Positions 50,919 through 58,757 of a DNA stretch of 64,000 nt are shown in pieces (the stretch's first letter is position 1; each line of letters begins with the position of its first letter). A program made the position numbers and the translations under genes. The notes under the pieces were generated by a model. That model saw only the letters and a list, made by a program, of their open reading frames with translations. It did not search any database and had not been told where the DNA came from. The stretch lies in contig NZ_VCNL01000001.1 of NCBI RefSeq assembly GCF_007671685.1, positions 248,001 through 312,000 of the forward strand, read 5' to 3'. Origin of the DNA: Halorubrum salsamenti. GTDB taxonomy: Archaea; Halobacteriota; Halobacteria; Halobacteriales; Haloferacaceae.

Positions 50919-51974
50919 ATGCCCTCGGACACCCCCGGCCTTCACCACGTGACGGGGATCGTCGGCGATCCCGGCGAGCACGCCGCGTTCTGCGCGGAGA
51001 CCCTCGGGCTCCGCCTCCTGCGCCGGACCGTGAACTACGAGGACACCCACCAGTACCACCTCTACTTCGGCGACGCGACCGGCTCGCCCGGCTCGGTGTT
51101 CACCGTCTTCCCGGACCCCCACGGCGACCCCGGCCGCGCCGGGAAGCCCGGGTACGCCGCCGTCGCCTTCGCGGTCCCGCCCGGCTCGCTCGGCTACTGG
51201 CGCGAGCGACTGGCCGACCGAGAGGTCGCGGTCGGGGACGCCGCCGGGCCTGACGAACCCGCCGCTTCCGACCGATTCGGCGACCGCGTCCTCTCCGTCT
51301 CCGACCCCTCCGGCACCCGAGTCGAACTGGTCGAAAGCGACGCGGACGGCGACCCGTGGATCAGCGACGTCGACGGAGACACCGGCAACCGCGACCCGAC
51401 CCCCGGGTCCGATCCGGTCCCCGAGTCGGCCGCGATCCGCGGGCTGTACGGCGTCACCGCGCTCCCCGCGGACCCGTACGGGACGGCGAGCGTGCTCGAC
51501 ACGCTCGGCTTCGAGTACGAGGCGGAGACCGGCGACCGGATCCGGTACCGCGCCCCGGGCGACCGCGCGACCGTCGTCGACCTCCTCGACCGGGACGCGC
51601 CGTACCTCCGCGAGGGACCGGGCGCGCTCCACCACGCCGCCGTGCGCGTCCCCGACCGCGAGGCGCTGCTCGAGTGGCACGACCTGTTCCGCGACCGCGG
51701 CTACGACGTGTCTCGGGTGAAGGACCGCCACTTCTTCCACTCGCTGTACGTGCGCGGCCCCGGCGGGCTCCTCGTCGAACTCGCGACGGAGGCACCGACG
51801 CCCGACGGCCCGCAGACCGCCGGACTCGCGGACCCCGACGCCTCCGGCCACGCGACCGAGCTGTACCTCCCGCCGCGGTTCGAGGACGACCGCGAGCTGA
51901 TCGAGAGCCAGCTTCCCGACTTCGAGATCGGGAGGGGAGGGGACGCGAGCACCCGAGCGGACGCCGACCGATGA
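50919..51974 (+). CDS. VOC-family ring-cleaving dioxygenase-like protein (MhqO-like)
   Basis: 351 residues with two vicinal-oxygen-chelate modules: the N-terminal one opens GLHHVTGIVGDPGEHAAFCAETLGLRLLRRTVNYEDTHQYHLYFGD, the second has GALHHAAVRVPDREALLEW and a Glu ligand in LLVELATE. The metal ligands His/His/Glu fit extradiol-type Fe/Mn centres. In Bacillus, MhqO/MhqD-type pairs of such a dioxygenase and an esterase confer resistance to quinones. Here an esterase gene follows with a 4-nt overlap (ATGA, 51971-51974). Confidence 0.82.
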   Translation: MPSDTPGLHHVTGIVGDPGEHAAFCAETLGLRLLRRTVNYEDTHQYHLYFGDATGSPGSVFTVFPDPHGDPGRAGKPGYAAVAFAVPPGSLGYWRERLADREVAVGDAAGPDEPAASDRFGDRVLSVSDPSGTRVELVESDADGDPWISDVDGDTGNRDPTPGSDPVPESAAIRGLYGVTALPADPYGTASVLDTLGFEYEAETGDRIRYRAPGDRATVVDLLDRDAPYLREGPGALHHAAVRVPDREALLEWHDLFRDRGYDVSRVKDRHFFHSLYVRGPGGLLVELATEAPTPDGPQTAGLADPDASGHATELYLPPRFEDDRELIESQLPDFEIGRGGDASTRADADR

Positions 51975-52684
51975 CTCGGACGCTCTCCGGCGTCGAAGGG
52001 CCGCACGCCGCCGCCACGTTGGAGACCGGCGGCGCCCCGGCCGCGGCCGCGGAAGTCGCGGTCGTGCTCGTCCACGGTCGCGGCGGGACGGCCGAGGGAC
52101 TGCTCCGCCTCGCCGACGAGTTCTACCGCCCGGGCGCGGCGCTGCTCGCCCCGAACGCGGTCCGCTCGAACTGGTTCCCGGCCGGCCACGACGCGCCGAT
52201 CGCCGCCAACGAGCCGGCGCTGACCTCGGCCGTCGACTGCGTCGCCGCGGCCGTCGACGCCGCCGGCGATATCGGGCTCCCTCCCGAGCGCGTCGTCCTC
52301 GTCGGTGTCTCGCAGGGCGGCGCGGTCGTGAGCGAGTTCCTCCGCCGTCGCCCGCGGCGGTACGGAGGCGCGTTCGTCGTCTCCGCGGCGCTTCCGGGCG
52401 AGGACCCGACGGAGCGATCGGTGATCGTCGGAGAGGACGGCGGGGCGGCTGAGAACGGAGACCTCGCCGGCACGCCCGTCGCGCTCGACAGCAGCGAGGG
52501 CGACCCGTACGCCCCGGTCGAGCGCGTGCGTGCGACCGCGGATGTGTTCCGCCGGGCCGGCGCGGCGGTCGACCTCCGGATCGACGAGGGCGACGGCCAC
52601 GGCCTCTCGGACGCGACGATGGCGCGGATCGGCGATCGGATTTCGGCGCTGCTCGACGGCGACGACGCCTCAGACGCCGAGTGA
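51971..52684 (+). CDS. Phospholipase/carboxylesterase-family hydrolase (MhqD-like)
   Basis: 237-residue alpha/beta hydrolase. VVLVHGRGGTAEGLLRLADEF is the oxyanion strand, LVGVSQGGAVVSEF carries the Ser nucleophile, and DEGDGHGLSD supplies the His. It overlaps the dioxygenase-like gene by 4 nt, so the two are made together. The pair suggests ring cleavage followed by ester or thioester hydrolysis of a phenolic or quinone compound (inference by analogy with mhqO-mhqD). Confidence 0.82.
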   Translation: MTRTLSGVEGPHAAATLETGGAPAAAAEVAVVLVHGRGGTAEGLLRLADEFYRPGAALLAPNAVRSNWFPAGHDAPIAANEPALTSAVDCVAAAVDAAGDIGLPPERVVLVGVSQGGAVVSEFLRRRPRRYGGAFVVSAALPGEDPTERSVIVGEDGGAAENGDLAGTPVALDSSEGDPYAPVERVRATADVFRRAGAAVDLRIDEGDGHGLSDATMARIGDRISALLDGDDASDAE

Positions 52685-52865
52685 GAGACGACCCACGATC
52701 CCACGCCGCTCTCCCACGAGATGGCGGCGGAGGCGCCCTCGTTCGACGCCGGCGGCTACGCGGTCGCGCGCGAGAGGGATATCCCGGTTCGACGGCGAGG
52801 CGGTGGTCGAACCGACCGCGGACGCCACCGCGCTGGCGGTGTTGGCGCCGAACGCCGACGAGTGA
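52685..52865 (+). pseudogene. Frameshifted gene remnant
   Basis: One frame reads THDPTPLSHEMAAEAPSFDA and on to about 52790, then loses coding character. From about 52785 another frame continues RFDGEAVVEPTADATALAVL to a TGA at 52863-52865. Both pieces have halophilic composition, and together they look like the end of one protein broken by a frameshift. The family is not recognisable. A sequencing error is possible. Confidence 0.45.
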
Positions 52866-52925
52866 GGCGGGGAGAGAAGTTGACCGCGCCGTCGGCGTTT
52901 TATATGTCGCCGTCGAATTCGGCCC

Positions 52926-53201
52926 ATGGAGACGACCCGCCAGCGCATCGCCGACATGCTTCGGGAGGAGCCGGCGACCGCGAGCGACCTCGGGGAGACG
53001 CTGTCGCTGCCGACTCCGGTGGTGTACGACCACGTGGAACACGTCTCGCGGTCGGTCGACGGCGACGCGGAGCTGCTGGTCGCGCCGCCCGAGTGCCGCG
53101 ACTGCGGCTTCGACGGCTTCGACGACCCGATCAACGAGCCCTCTCGGTGCCCGGAGTGTAAGAGCGAGCGGATCGAAGAGCCGGCGTTCGTGATTCGGTA
53201 G
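52926..53201 (+). CDS. HTH transcriptional regulator with C-terminal zinc ribbon
   Basis: 91 residues. A winged HTH (RQRIADMLREEPATASDLGETLSLPTPVVYDHVEHVSRSV, about 5-44) is followed by a zinc ribbon CRDCGF (x14) CPECKSER. This pairing is common among archaeal regulators in which the ribbon helps DNA binding or redox sensing. A TTTTATAT box lies about 24 nt before the ATG. Targets unknown. Confidence 0.82.
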   Translation: METTRQRIADMLREEPATASDLGETLSLPTPVVYDHVEHVSRSVDGDAELLVAPPECRDCGFDGFDDPINEPSRCPECKSERIEEPAFVIR

Positions 53202-53222
53202 CGGCCGGTCCTTTTAAATGGC

Positions 53223-53900
53223 CTACAGCTCGTCCAGTAGCGTCGCCGCCGCGTCGGCCGACGAGCCCGGTCCGCGCGCGGTGATCAGGTCGCCGTCGAC
53301 CGTGACGCTCGTGTCGGCGTCGAGCTCGGCGTCCCAGTCGGCGCCCGCGAGGACGACCTCGTCTTCCACCCAGTACGGGAGCTTCCGGCCGTCCGGCATC
53401 ACGTCGTCGTCGTCGACGATGTCCTCCTCCCACGCGTTCGGGAAGCCGGTGACGGAGCGCCCCTCGACGAGGGGCGTCCCGTCGGCCTCGCGAGTGAACG
53501 CGAGGATGCCGACCGCGTGACAGACGACGAGCGCGACGCCCTCCTCGCCCGCGACCGCGTCGAGCAGGAGCTGGCGAGCGTGCCGGTCCTGGTTCACGTC
53601 CCAGACGGTGCCGTGGCCGCCGGGGAACACGACGGCGTCGTAGCCGTCGGCGCCGACCGTCGCGATCGGTTCGGGGTCGTTGAGTCCCGGATGCTCCTCG
53701 TCGACCTCGCGGAGCTCCGCGACCCGTTCCTCGCCCCCCGCGGCCTCCGGGTCGAGCGATCGCTCGTCGACGACCGGCGGCGACCCCGAGGGGGTCGCGA
53801 CCGTCACGTCGACGCCCTCCGCTTCGAGCGTGGTCAGCGGCTCGATACACTCCTCGGCCCAGTACCCCTCCTCGCTTACGACGAATAGCGCGCTACTCAT
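53223..53900 (-). CDS. DJ-1/PfpI-family protein (Hsp31-like)
   Basis: 225-residue class I glutamine-amidotransferase-like protein. The nucleophile elbow VVCHAVGIL gives the Cys and following His. VVFPGGHGTVWDV precedes it, and Glu residues near the N-terminus (EEGYWAEECIEPL) could complete the site, as in Hsp31-type chaperones/glyoxalase III. With methylglyoxal synthase in the same window, a deglycase or glyoxalase role is possible but unproven. Confidence 0.83.
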   Translation of the reverse strand: MSSALFVVSEEGYWAEECIEPLTTLEAEGVDVTVATPSGSPPVVDERSLDPEAAGGEERVAELREVDEEHPGLNDPEPIATVGADGYDAVVFPGGHGTVWDVNQDRHARQLLLDAVAGEEGVALVVCHAVGILAFTREADGTPLVEGRSVTGFPNAWEEDIVDDDDVMPDGRKLPYWVEDEVVLAGADWDAELDADTSVTVDGDLITARGPGSSADAAATLLDEL

Positions 53901-54032
53901 GCGTGGTTCCCCGTTGGCGCGCTCGACGTAAAAGGCGCCCGCGCCCGGAAGCGACGAGGGGCGTCGCGAGGTTTATAAGTGCACGATCGAGGCGGGCGCC
54001 GCGGCGCCGTCTCGCGGTGCCGCGGTCTCGGC

Positions 54033-54317
54033 TCAGGTCGTGAACAGCTCGGTGTCGTCGGGGACGGCGAACAGCCCCATCCGAACCCCGGCGTCGAGCC
54101 ACCCGTAGCCGTACGAGTACGACGCGAGCGCGTTGACGGGGTCGCCGTCGTCGCGGAAGTGCCGCCCGTCGTCTAAGTACGACTCGGCCATCTCCAGCAC
54201 GTCGGCGGCGGCCTCGCCGAGCGGGGTGTCGGCGGGCGGACGTGACTCCGCGACCGCCAGCGCGTCGGCGAGCATCCGCTCGTAGCGGTCCGTCTTCTCC
54301 TCTAAGTCCGCGGCCAT
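54033..54317 (-). CDS. DUF357-family helical protein
   Basis: 94 residues: DLEEKTDRYERMLADALAVAES, then AAADVLEMAESYLDDGRHFRDDGDPVNALASYSYGYGWLDAGVRMGL. The HFRDDGDPVNALASYSYGYGWLDAG segment is the DUF357 signature. An archaeal helical-hairpin protein of unknown role, divergent from the RNase P operon (80 nt between starts), as in many archaea. The ATG at 54315-54317 is chosen. Confidence 0.85.
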   Translation of the reverse strand: MAADLEEKTDRYERMLADALAVAESRPPADTPLGEAAADVLEMAESYLDDGRHFRDDGDPVNALASYSYGYGWLDAGVRMGLFAVPDDTELFTT

Positions 54318-54397
54318 GCGAGCCGTTCCGGGGAGCGGTTCAAAAAACCCGTCGGCGAAGCGCAACCTCGATACCCCCGGAGCCGAAACGGGCGGGC

Positions 54398-55132
54398 ATG
54401 TACGAGGCCGTCCACGCTCACCCCGACGGCGACGCGACCGCCGCCCGTCACGCCGCCACCGCGGCGCGGTACGGCTACGAGGGGGTCGTCGTCCGGACGC
54501 GGGAGGCGCTCGATCCGGCCGGGAGTGGAGGCGGGCCCGGCCGATCCCCATCGGAGGCCGCCGCGCTCCGCGAGGAGTACGGGATCGACGTCGTCGACGC
54601 GGTCGAGATCGACGCCGACGACGCCACGAGCGCCTCGGGCGCGGTGGGTAACTACCGGTCGAGCCGCACGGTCGTCTGCGTCGTCGGCGGCGACGACGGC
54701 CTCAACCGGTTCGCGGTCGAGGAGCCGCGCGTCGACGTGTTGGTCCGGCCGATGGACGGCTCGGGGGACTTCAACCACGTCCTCGCGAAGGCCGCGCGCG
54801 ACAACGGGGTCCACGTCGAGTTCGACCTCGGCCCGCTGTTCCGGGCGACCGGCGGGAAGCGGGTCCGGGCGCTGTCCGACCTCCGGAAGCTCCGCGAGAT
54901 CGCCACCTACTACGACGCGCCCCACGTCGTCAGCGCGAACCCCCGATCGCACCTCGAACTCCGGGCGCCGCGCGAGGTCGTCGCCGCCGCGGAGGCGGTC
55001 GGGTTCGACGCCGAGTGGGTCAGGGAGGGGATCCGCGCGTGGAGCGAGATCGCGGCCCGAAACCGGGAGCGACGCTCCGAGGCCTTCATAGAGCCGGGGG
55101 TCCGACGGGGCAGGTATGAAGAAGACGGTTGA
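54398..55132 (+). CDS. rnp3: Ribonuclease P protein component 3 (Rpp30 family)
   Basis: 244-residue Rpp30/Rnp3 with a TIM-barrel-like fold. It has YEAVHAHPDGDATAARHA, GYEGVVVRTRE, VDVLVRPMDGSGDFNHVLAKAARDNGVHVEFDLGPL and VVSANPRSHLELRAPREVVA. With Pop5 (rnp2, two genes on) it forms the RNase P subcomplex that aids catalysis on precursor tRNAs. The methyltransferase gene overlaps its end by 17 nt. Confidence 0.9.
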   Translation: MYEAVHAHPDGDATAARHAATAARYGYEGVVVRTREALDPAGSGGGPGRSPSEAAALREEYGIDVVDAVEIDADDATSASGAVGNYRSSRTVVCVVGGDDGLNRFAVEEPRVDVLVRPMDGSGDFNHVLAKAARDNGVHVEFDLGPLFRATGGKRVRALSDLRKLREIATYYDAPHVVSANPRSHLELRAPREVVAAAEAVGFDAEWVREGIRAWSEIAARNRERRSEAFIEPGVRRGRYEEDG

Positions 55133-55745
55133 GGAGCACGCCGCGCGCTTCTCGGAGAAGGCGGCCGAGTACGACGACTCGAAGAGCGACGAGTACCACG
55201 CCTGCGCGGGCCTCGTCGTCGACTACGCCGACCCGAACCCGGACGACGTCGTCCTCGATCTGGGCGCCGGCACCGGCGCCATCGCGCTCGCGCTCGCACC
55301 AGATGCCGAGCGCGTGCTCGCCCGGGACGTCAGCGAGGGGATGATGGACGAGGGGCGCCGCAAGGCCGACGAGCGCGGGCTCTCGAACGTCGAGTTCACC
55401 TACGGCGAGTTCCGCGATCCCGAGGTCGACCCCGACCAGCGGGTCGATATCGTCACCTCGAACTTCGCGCTCCACCACCTCGCGGACGACGAGAAGCGCG
55501 AGGCGATCCGCGAGATGGCCGCCACGGGCGCCCGTCGGATCGTCCTCGGCGACGTGGCGTTCTTCGAGGAGCCGGACCCCGACGCGCCCTTCTACGGCCC
55601 CGAGGTCGACGACCCGGCGACCGTCGGCACCCTCGTCGAGGCGTTCACGGGCGAGGGGTTCGCGGTGACCGCGGTCGAGCGCGTCCACGACCAGGTGACC
55701 GTGATCGTCGCCGAGCGGCTCGACGGCGACTCGGACGAGGAGTAG
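55116..55745 (+). CDS. Class I SAM-dependent methyltransferase within the RNase P operon
   Basis: 209-residue Rossmann methyltransferase. SAM motif I is VVLDLGAGTGAIALALA, motif post-I includes VLARDVSEGMMDEG, and motif IV is the DIVTSNFALHHLADDEKREAI segment. The HHL form suits a small-molecule or UbiE/MenG-like acceptor. It overlaps rnp3 by 17 nt and ends 4 nt before rnp2, so it is made with RNase P proteins. Its substrate is unknown. Confidence 0.85.
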   Translation: MKKTVEEHAARFSEKAAEYDDSKSDEYHACAGLVVDYADPNPDDVVLDLGAGTGAIALALAPDAERVLARDVSEGMMDEGRRKADERGLSNVEFTYGEFRDPEVDPDQRVDIVTSNFALHHLADDEKREAIREMAATGARRIVLGDVAFFEEPDPDAPFYGPEVDDPATVGTLVEAFTGEGFAVTAVERVHDQVTVIVAERLDGDSDEE

Positions 55746-55749
55746 ACCG

Positions 55750-56229
55750 ATGAAACACCTCCCCAAACACCTCCGACCGCGCTGGCGCTACCTCGCGGTC
55801 GGGATCGAGACGTGGCCCGACGCCGACCTCGGACGGCGAGGCTTCCAGCGCGCGCTGTGGTACGCCGCGGGCAACCTCCTCGGCGACGCCGGGAGCGCCG
55901 ACGCCGACCTCACGCTGCTGTCCTTCTCGCACGACGGCGGCGAGGGCGAGGCGATCGTCCGGGCCCGCCACGGCCACGTCGACGACGCTCGCGCGGTGAT
56001 CGGATGCGTGAGCGACGTCGACGGCGACCCCGTCGGGATCCGCGTCCGCGGGATTTCGGGGACGGTACGTGCCTGTGAGGAAAGATATATGGGTCGCGCG
56101 GGCGGTAACTCGACACAGCGAGACGTCGCGTTCGAGGACGCCGAGCGGTCCGCTGTCGTGCGCGGCGACGCGCGCGACGTGCGGACCGGGTCGGGATACG
56201 TCGGCGCGGCGGCGTTCGACACCGAGTGA
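55750..56229 (+). CDS. rnp2: Ribonuclease P protein component 2 (Pop5 family)
   Basis: 159-residue Pop5/Rnp2. MKHLPKHLRPRWRYLAVGIETWPDADLGRRGFQRALWYAAGNLLGDAG is the characteristic RRM-like opening, and ISGTVRACEERYMG closes the core. A 45-residue acidic extension follows. It pairs with Rpp30 in archaeal RNase P. It begins 4 nt after the methyltransferase gene and ends 4 nt before psmA, which is the usual archaeal gene order. Confidence 0.9.
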   Translation: MKHLPKHLRPRWRYLAVGIETWPDADLGRRGFQRALWYAAGNLLGDAGSADADLTLLSFSHDGGEGEAIVRARHGHVDDARAVIGCVSDVDGDPVGIRVRGISGTVRACEERYMGRAGGNSTQRDVAFEDAERSAVVRGDARDVRTGSGYVGAAAFDTE

Positions 56230-56233
56230 TATC

Positions 56234-57025
56234 ATGCAGGGACAATCCCAACAGCAGGCGTACGACCGAGGAATCACAATCTTCTCTCCCGACGGCAGGC
56301 TCTACCAGGTCGAGTACGCCCGGGAGGCGGTGAAACGCGGGACCGCGAGCGTCGGCGTTCGCGCCGAGGACGGCGTCGTCCTCGCGGCGGACAAGCGCGC
56401 CCGGTCCCCGCTGATGGAGCCGGAGAGCATCGAGAAGCTGCACAAGGCCGACGACCACGTCGGCGTCGCGAGCGCGGGCCACGTCGCCGACGCCCGCCAG
56501 CTCATCGACTTCGCGCGCCGGCAGGCGCAGGTGAACCGCCTGCGCTACGGCGAGGCGATCGGCATCGAGACCCTGACGAAGAACATCACCGACCACATCC
56601 AGCAGTACACGCAGGTCGGCGGCGCGCGCCCCTTCGGCGTCGCGCTGATCGTCGGCGGGATCGAGAACGGCGAGCCGCGCCTCTTCGAGACCGACCCGTC
56701 CGGGACCCCCTACGAGTGGCAGGCGCTCTCGATCGGCTCCGACCGGAGCGACCTCCGGGACTACCTCGAAGAGGAGTACGAGGAGGGCCTCTCGACCGAC
56801 GAGGCGCTCGCGCTCGCGCTCGACACCCTCGCGCAGTCGAACGACGGCGAGCTGTCGCCCGACGGCGTCGGCGTCGCCACGATCACGGTCGAGGACGAAC
56901 AGTACGAGGAGCGGTCGGCCGACGAGATCGAGGAGATCCTCGCCGATCGCGATCTGCTCCCGAACGACGACGAGGAGGCGGACACCGCTGACGCCGACGA
57001 CGCGGACGCCGACGACGAGGAGTAA
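56234..57025 (+). CDS. psmA: 20S proteasome alpha subunit
   Basis: 263-residue proteasome alpha subunit. YDRGITIFSPDGRLYQVEYAREAVKRG is the alpha-type N-terminal signature (gate residues plus H0 helix), followed by the GVVLAADKR strand and a shared NTN fold without an active-site Thr. The Asp/Glu-rich tail of about 20 residues is typical of haloarchaea. Seven copies form each outer ring of the 20S core. Start chosen at ATG 56234, 4 nt after rnp2. Confidence 0.95.
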   Translation: MQGQSQQQAYDRGITIFSPDGRLYQVEYAREAVKRGTASVGVRAEDGVVLAADKRARSPLMEPESIEKLHKADDHVGVASAGHVADARQLIDFARRQAQVNRLRYGEAIGIETLTKNITDHIQQYTQVGGARPFGVALIVGGIENGEPRLFETDPSGTPYEWQALSIGSDRSDLRDYLEEEYEEGLSTDEALALALDTLAQSNDGELSPDGVGVATITVEDEQYEERSADEIEEILADRDLLPNDDEEADTADADDADADDEE

Positions 57026-57130
57026 CGCGACGGCGGGCGGTCTGCGTGCGCGCTCTGTTTTTGCCGGCGTGGTCCCCGTTCCCCGCCAGCGGTCGGGAGA
57101 GTTATGCCGCCGGGGACCGACCGGCGACGC

Positions 57131-57997
57131 GTGCAGAAGACGGTACTCATCACCGGCTGTTCCTCGGGCATCGGACGCGCCGCGGCGCGCGCGTTCCTCG
57201 ACGAGGGGTGGACCGTGTACGCGACCGCGCGGAACCCCGCGGACATCGAGACGCTCGGCGAGGCGGGCTGTGAGCTGGCGACGCTCGACGTCACGGACCA
57301 GAGCGACGTGGACCGCGTCGTCGACCGCATCTTGGACGAGGAGGGGGCGATCGACGCGCTGATCAACAACGCGGGCTACGGCCAGTTCGGCCCGGTCGAG
57401 GACGTGCCGACCGCGAAGGTTCACGAGCAGTTCGACGTGAACGTATACGGCCCGCATCGGCTCATCAAGGCCGTCCTCCCCGGGATGCGCCGCGAACGCG
57501 ACGGGACGATCGTCAACGTCTCCTCCGTCTCCGGGCGGGTGTCGTTCCCCGGCGGCGGCGTCTACAGCGGCTCGAAGTTCGCGATCGAGGCGCTGTCTGA
57601 CGCCCTCCGCAACGAGGTCGCCGAGTTCGGGATCGACGTGGTCGTCGTCGAACCGGGGCCCGTGCGGACGAACTTCTCGAGGCGCGCGGAGCGGGAGGCG
57701 GGGAACGGCGACGGAGACGATAGCGCGGACGACGCGGACGACAGCGGGCTCGACCGCTCCGGCGCTTACGAGGAGTTCTACGCGATCTTCGAGGACACGC
57801 AGCTGCTCGGGGGCGACGGTCCCGGCGCGGTCGAGCCCGAAGTGGTCGCCGACGCTATCGTCAACGCCGCGAGCGCGACGCAGCCGCCGGCGCGGGTCCA
57901 GCCGGGAACCGTCGCCCGGGTCGGCGTGCTCGCGCGGTTCCTCCCCGACGCGATCCTCGACGCGGGGTACGGCCTCGTCCGGAAGTTCACGAGCTGA
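57131..57997 (+). CDS. Short-chain dehydrogenase/reductase
   Basis: 288-residue classical SDR. The NAD(P) motif TVLITGCSSGIGRAAA (TGxxxGIG) opens the protein and an Arg follows in YATARNPADIE, favouring NADP. Other blocks are LINNAGYGQFG (NNAG), the catalytic Ser in VNVSSVSGRVSFPGG and YSGSKFAIEAL (YxxxK). An acidic insert (NGDGDDSADDADDSG) lies near 195-210. GTG 57131 gives MQKTVLITG; an upstream ATG at 57104 is also possible. Substrate unknown. Confidence 0.82.
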   Translation: MQKTVLITGCSSGIGRAAARAFLDEGWTVYATARNPADIETLGEAGCELATLDVTDQSDVDRVVDRILDEEGAIDALINNAGYGQFGPVEDVPTAKVHEQFDVNVYGPHRLIKAVLPGMRRERDGTIVNVSSVSGRVSFPGGGVYSGSKFAIEALSDALRNEVAEFGIDVVVVEPGPVRTNFSRRAEREAGNGDGDDSADDADDSGLDRSGAYEEFYAIFEDTQLLGGDGPGAVEPEVVADAIVNAASATQPPARVQPGTVARVGVLARFLPDAILDAGYGLVRKFTS

Positions 57998-58026
57998 CCG
58001 CAGCTCGGCGGCGGTCGAATCGACCG

Positions 58027-58536
58027 CTACTCGTCGCCACCCGGAGTAACCGCGAACGGGCTCTCCTCCTCCCGCCAGTCCCAGCCGGGGACCCGCGTCT
58101 GGAACCCCGCCGCGATCGCGGCGTCGAGGTCGTCGGCGCCGGCCGCGCCCGCGCCGTCGGCGGTCGCGTCCTCGCTCACGTGCACGTCGACGAAGTGGAA
58201 CGTCGCCTGCGCGAGCAGCGAGAGGGGCCGTCCGCCGGCGATGGTCGCGGCGAGTTCGCGACCGAGGACCTCGTCGACGACGAATCCGGGGTAGTCGCCC
58301 GCGACGTCGAGGTCGCGGAGCAGCGCGACGCAGCCGGCGACGTTGACCGCGACCTCGCCGTCCGCGAACACCGCGTCGACCTCGCTTCGGTACGTCTCGG
58401 GGGTGACGGAGTCCACCTCGGTCTCGAATATCCGTCCGAGCCGTTCGCGGGTCTCGTTGACGACGGGGACGACGACCGGCGCGCGGTCGCGGACCCACGC
58501 GTGCTCGTCTCTGACCGTCTCGGGCGTGATACGCAT
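58027..58536 (-). CDS. Conserved haloarchaeal protein, unknown function
   Basis: 169 residues: MRITPETVRDEHAWVRDRAP opens a helix-rich protein with ETYRSEVDAVFADGEVAVNVAGCVALLRDLDVAGDYPGFVVDEVLGRELA. A C-terminal segment reads GFQTRVPGWDWREEESPFAV. One Cys only; no signal or membrane helix. The ATG at 58534-58536 is chosen. It is divergent from fttA. No family assigned. Confidence 0.65.
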   Translation of the reverse strand: MRITPETVRDEHAWVRDRAPVVVPVVNETRERLGRIFETEVDSVTPETYRSEVDAVFADGEVAVNVAGCVALLRDLDVAGDYPGFVVDEVLGRELAATIAGGRPLSLLAQATFHFVDVHVSEDATADGAGAAGADDLDAAIAAGFQTRVPGWDWREEESPFAVTPGGDE

Positions 58537-58757
58537 GTCCCGCCGTTCGCGGGCAGGGGGTTTGCCATTTGCGAAGGGTTTTATAACGACCGGGATAATC
58601 ATCAGACAAGCGGGTTTTCGCTGGCTGTTCCCGCACGGAACCACCTACGGACAGTACTACCACTATGCCTACCCCGTCACGGTCGACCGTTCGGCGTCGT
58701 ACCGCGTACCCGCACGCGGCGCGACTCGACGGCGACCACGACGATCCGCGGTGAGAT

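Noticed and set aside
50913-53042. 709-residue minus-strand frame
   Set aside because: Antisense to the dioxygenase-like and esterase genes; no motif and non-halophilic composition.
55910-58663. 917-residue open frame on the minus strand
   Set aside because: Antisense to rnp2, psmA and the SDR gene; its first third is Arg-rich with no domain.
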